This document shows positions 14,304 to 14,922 of a stretch of DNA of 14,922 bases, piece after piece (position 1 is the stretch's first letter; each line of letters opens with the position of its first letter). Origin of the DNA: Pseudomonadota bacterium. GTDB taxonomy: Bacteria; Pseudomonadota; Alphaproteobacteria; Rhizobiales; Hyphomicrobiaceae. The notes below the pieces were generated by a model. It was not told the origin of the DNA. It was given only the letters and a program-made list of their open reading frames with translations, and ran no database searches. The position numbers were made by a program, and so were the translations under genes. The stretch lies in the NCBI GenBank assembly GCA_023390485.1, contig JAEWCT010000414.1:1-14922 (forward strand), in the 5' to 3' direction.

Positions 14304-14922
14304 TCATGGCGTAGCTTTAGAGGGCAAAGCCTCGCCGGCCGATTTCCGCTTTCCCATATAGGCGAGATAGCTGACGAGCGCATCGAGCTCCGCATTCGAA
14401 ATTGCTGCCTCGTTGAAGCCTTCCATTTGTTGCTGCGGCCAGCTGCGTACAGCTTTCGGATTGCGGATGATGGCCCGCAGTCCGCGCTCGGTGATGTAGT
14501 CGACGGCGCTCATCGGCCGGCCGAGATCCGGTCCCATCTCGCCCTCTCCCGCACCATTGATGCGGTGGCACGTCATGCAGTTCTTGATGAACACGGCTTG
14601 ACCCTTCCGCTCGGGCGCATCGTCCGCAACGGATCGGTCCACGGCTATTTGCGGCCAACGCCTGATTGGGTCATCGACGCCGGAGAGCGACTCTAGGGAA
14701 AACGGCCACAGCTCGTTGCCGATGGCGGAGCGCTCCGCGCCCTCCCAGACCAGATAGAACGGACCTGCGGTGCCATCCCTGTCGGGAAGTTTTGGCCACG
14801 GCTTGGCCGGGTCTTCCACCGCGATCCATGCCACAGCGCCGCCCGCGGCGCCCTTTTTCACGAGATCACTTGCAATTTGCGACACGTACCCGTCGCTCGC
14901 ACGCGCCTCGATCGTATTGGAG
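14304..14922 (-). CDS. c-type cytochrome with N-terminal molybdopterin-oxidoreductase-like domain, 5' end cut by window
   Basis: The frame stays open to the window edge (SNTIEARASDGYVSQIASD upstream of the GTG at 14885), so the true start and any signal peptide lie outside. At least 205 residues are visible. Seen: an N-terminal part (GGAVAWIAVEDPAKPWPKLP, AGPFYLVWEGAERSAIGNEL) resembling the core of the sulfite-oxidase-type molybdopterin domain. It is followed by a cytochrome c domain with haem motif CMTCH (14565-14579), GAGEGEMGPDLGRPM and a likely distal methionine in QQQMEGFN. The cytochrome should act in the periplasm, passing electrons to the respiratory chain. I see no obvious molybdenum-ligating cysteine in the visible part of the N-terminal domain, so it may be a scaffold. 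This domain order recurs in proteobacterial cytochromes, from memory. Substrate unknown. Confidence 0.82.
   Translation of the reverse strand, partial: SNTIEARASDGYVSQIASDLVKKGAAGGAVAWIAVEDPAKPWPKLPDRDGTAGPFYLVWEGAERSAIGNELWPFSLESLSGVDDPIRRWPQIAVDRSVADDAPERKGQAVFIKNCMTCHRINGAGEGEMGPDLGRPMSAVDYITERGLRAIIRNPKAVRSWPQQQMEGFNEAAISNAELDALVSYLAYMGKRKSAGEALPSKATP

Noticed and set aside
1..14922. Mobile elements, CRISPR arrays, tRNA or rRNA genes
   Set aside because: Read through for transposase motifs, spaced direct repeats and conserved RNA signatures such as the T-loop GGTTCGAATCC; none found.

Overview
The window reads as a chromosomal segment of a GC-rich alphaproteobacterium, most likely of the order Hyphomicrobiales (Rhizobiales). 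This rests on codon bias, on recognisable proteobacterial families (CreA, a YdeP-type molybdo-oxidoreductase, Lon) and on a membrane adenylate cyclase resembling one I recall from Sinorhizobium. A genus such as Hyphomicrobium is only a guess. I see no insertion sequence, prophage, CRISPR array, rRNA or tRNA. Genes are dense, and no stretch over 300 bases is gene-free.

Left part (1-6153), all on the + strand. A 5'-truncated non-phosphorylating (GAPN-type) glyceraldehyde-3-phosphate dehydrogenase ends in a good terminator candidate. It is followed by a 576-residue protein joining a six-helix, histidine-rich membrane anchor, a [2Fe-2S] ferredoxin domain and a class III adenylate cyclase. Next comes a YdeP/FdhF-family molybdopterin oxidoreductase whose stop codon overlaps the start of a small winged-helix-like protein. 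A perfect 10-bp hairpin ends that reading frame.

Middle part (6300-9310), small genes on both strands. These are an 88-residue conserved-looking cytosolic protein, a 70-residue single-span membrane protein, CreA, and two head-to-head genes for secreted proteins with the same four-cysteine module. One of that pair carries a roughly 140-residue Lys/Ala/Thr tail like histone H1. A 133-residue protein of the bacterial eRF1-like ('translational machinery') family follows.

Right part (9485-14922). A small heat-shock protein gene and lon form a tight operon, with the lon ribosome-binding site overlapping the hsp20 stop. They are followed by a ZnT9/SLC30A9-like cation diffusion facilitator. A membrane methyltransferase of the ICMT/PEMT type then converges, four bases apart, on a gene truncated at the window edge. 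That gene encodes a c-type cytochrome fused behind a domain resembling the sulfite-oxidase-type molybdopterin fold.

Broad theme (inference): redox sensing and respiration (CyaC-like cyclase, molybdo-oxidoreductase, Mo-like domain/cytochrome fusion), protein quality control (Hsp20-Lon) and envelope proteins of unknown function. The points most worth a second look are the changed ELGGK motif in the GAPN-like enzyme, the redox-equipped cyclase, the Cys-module pair with its histone-like tail, and the coupled regulator plus hairpin behind the YdeP-type enzyme.
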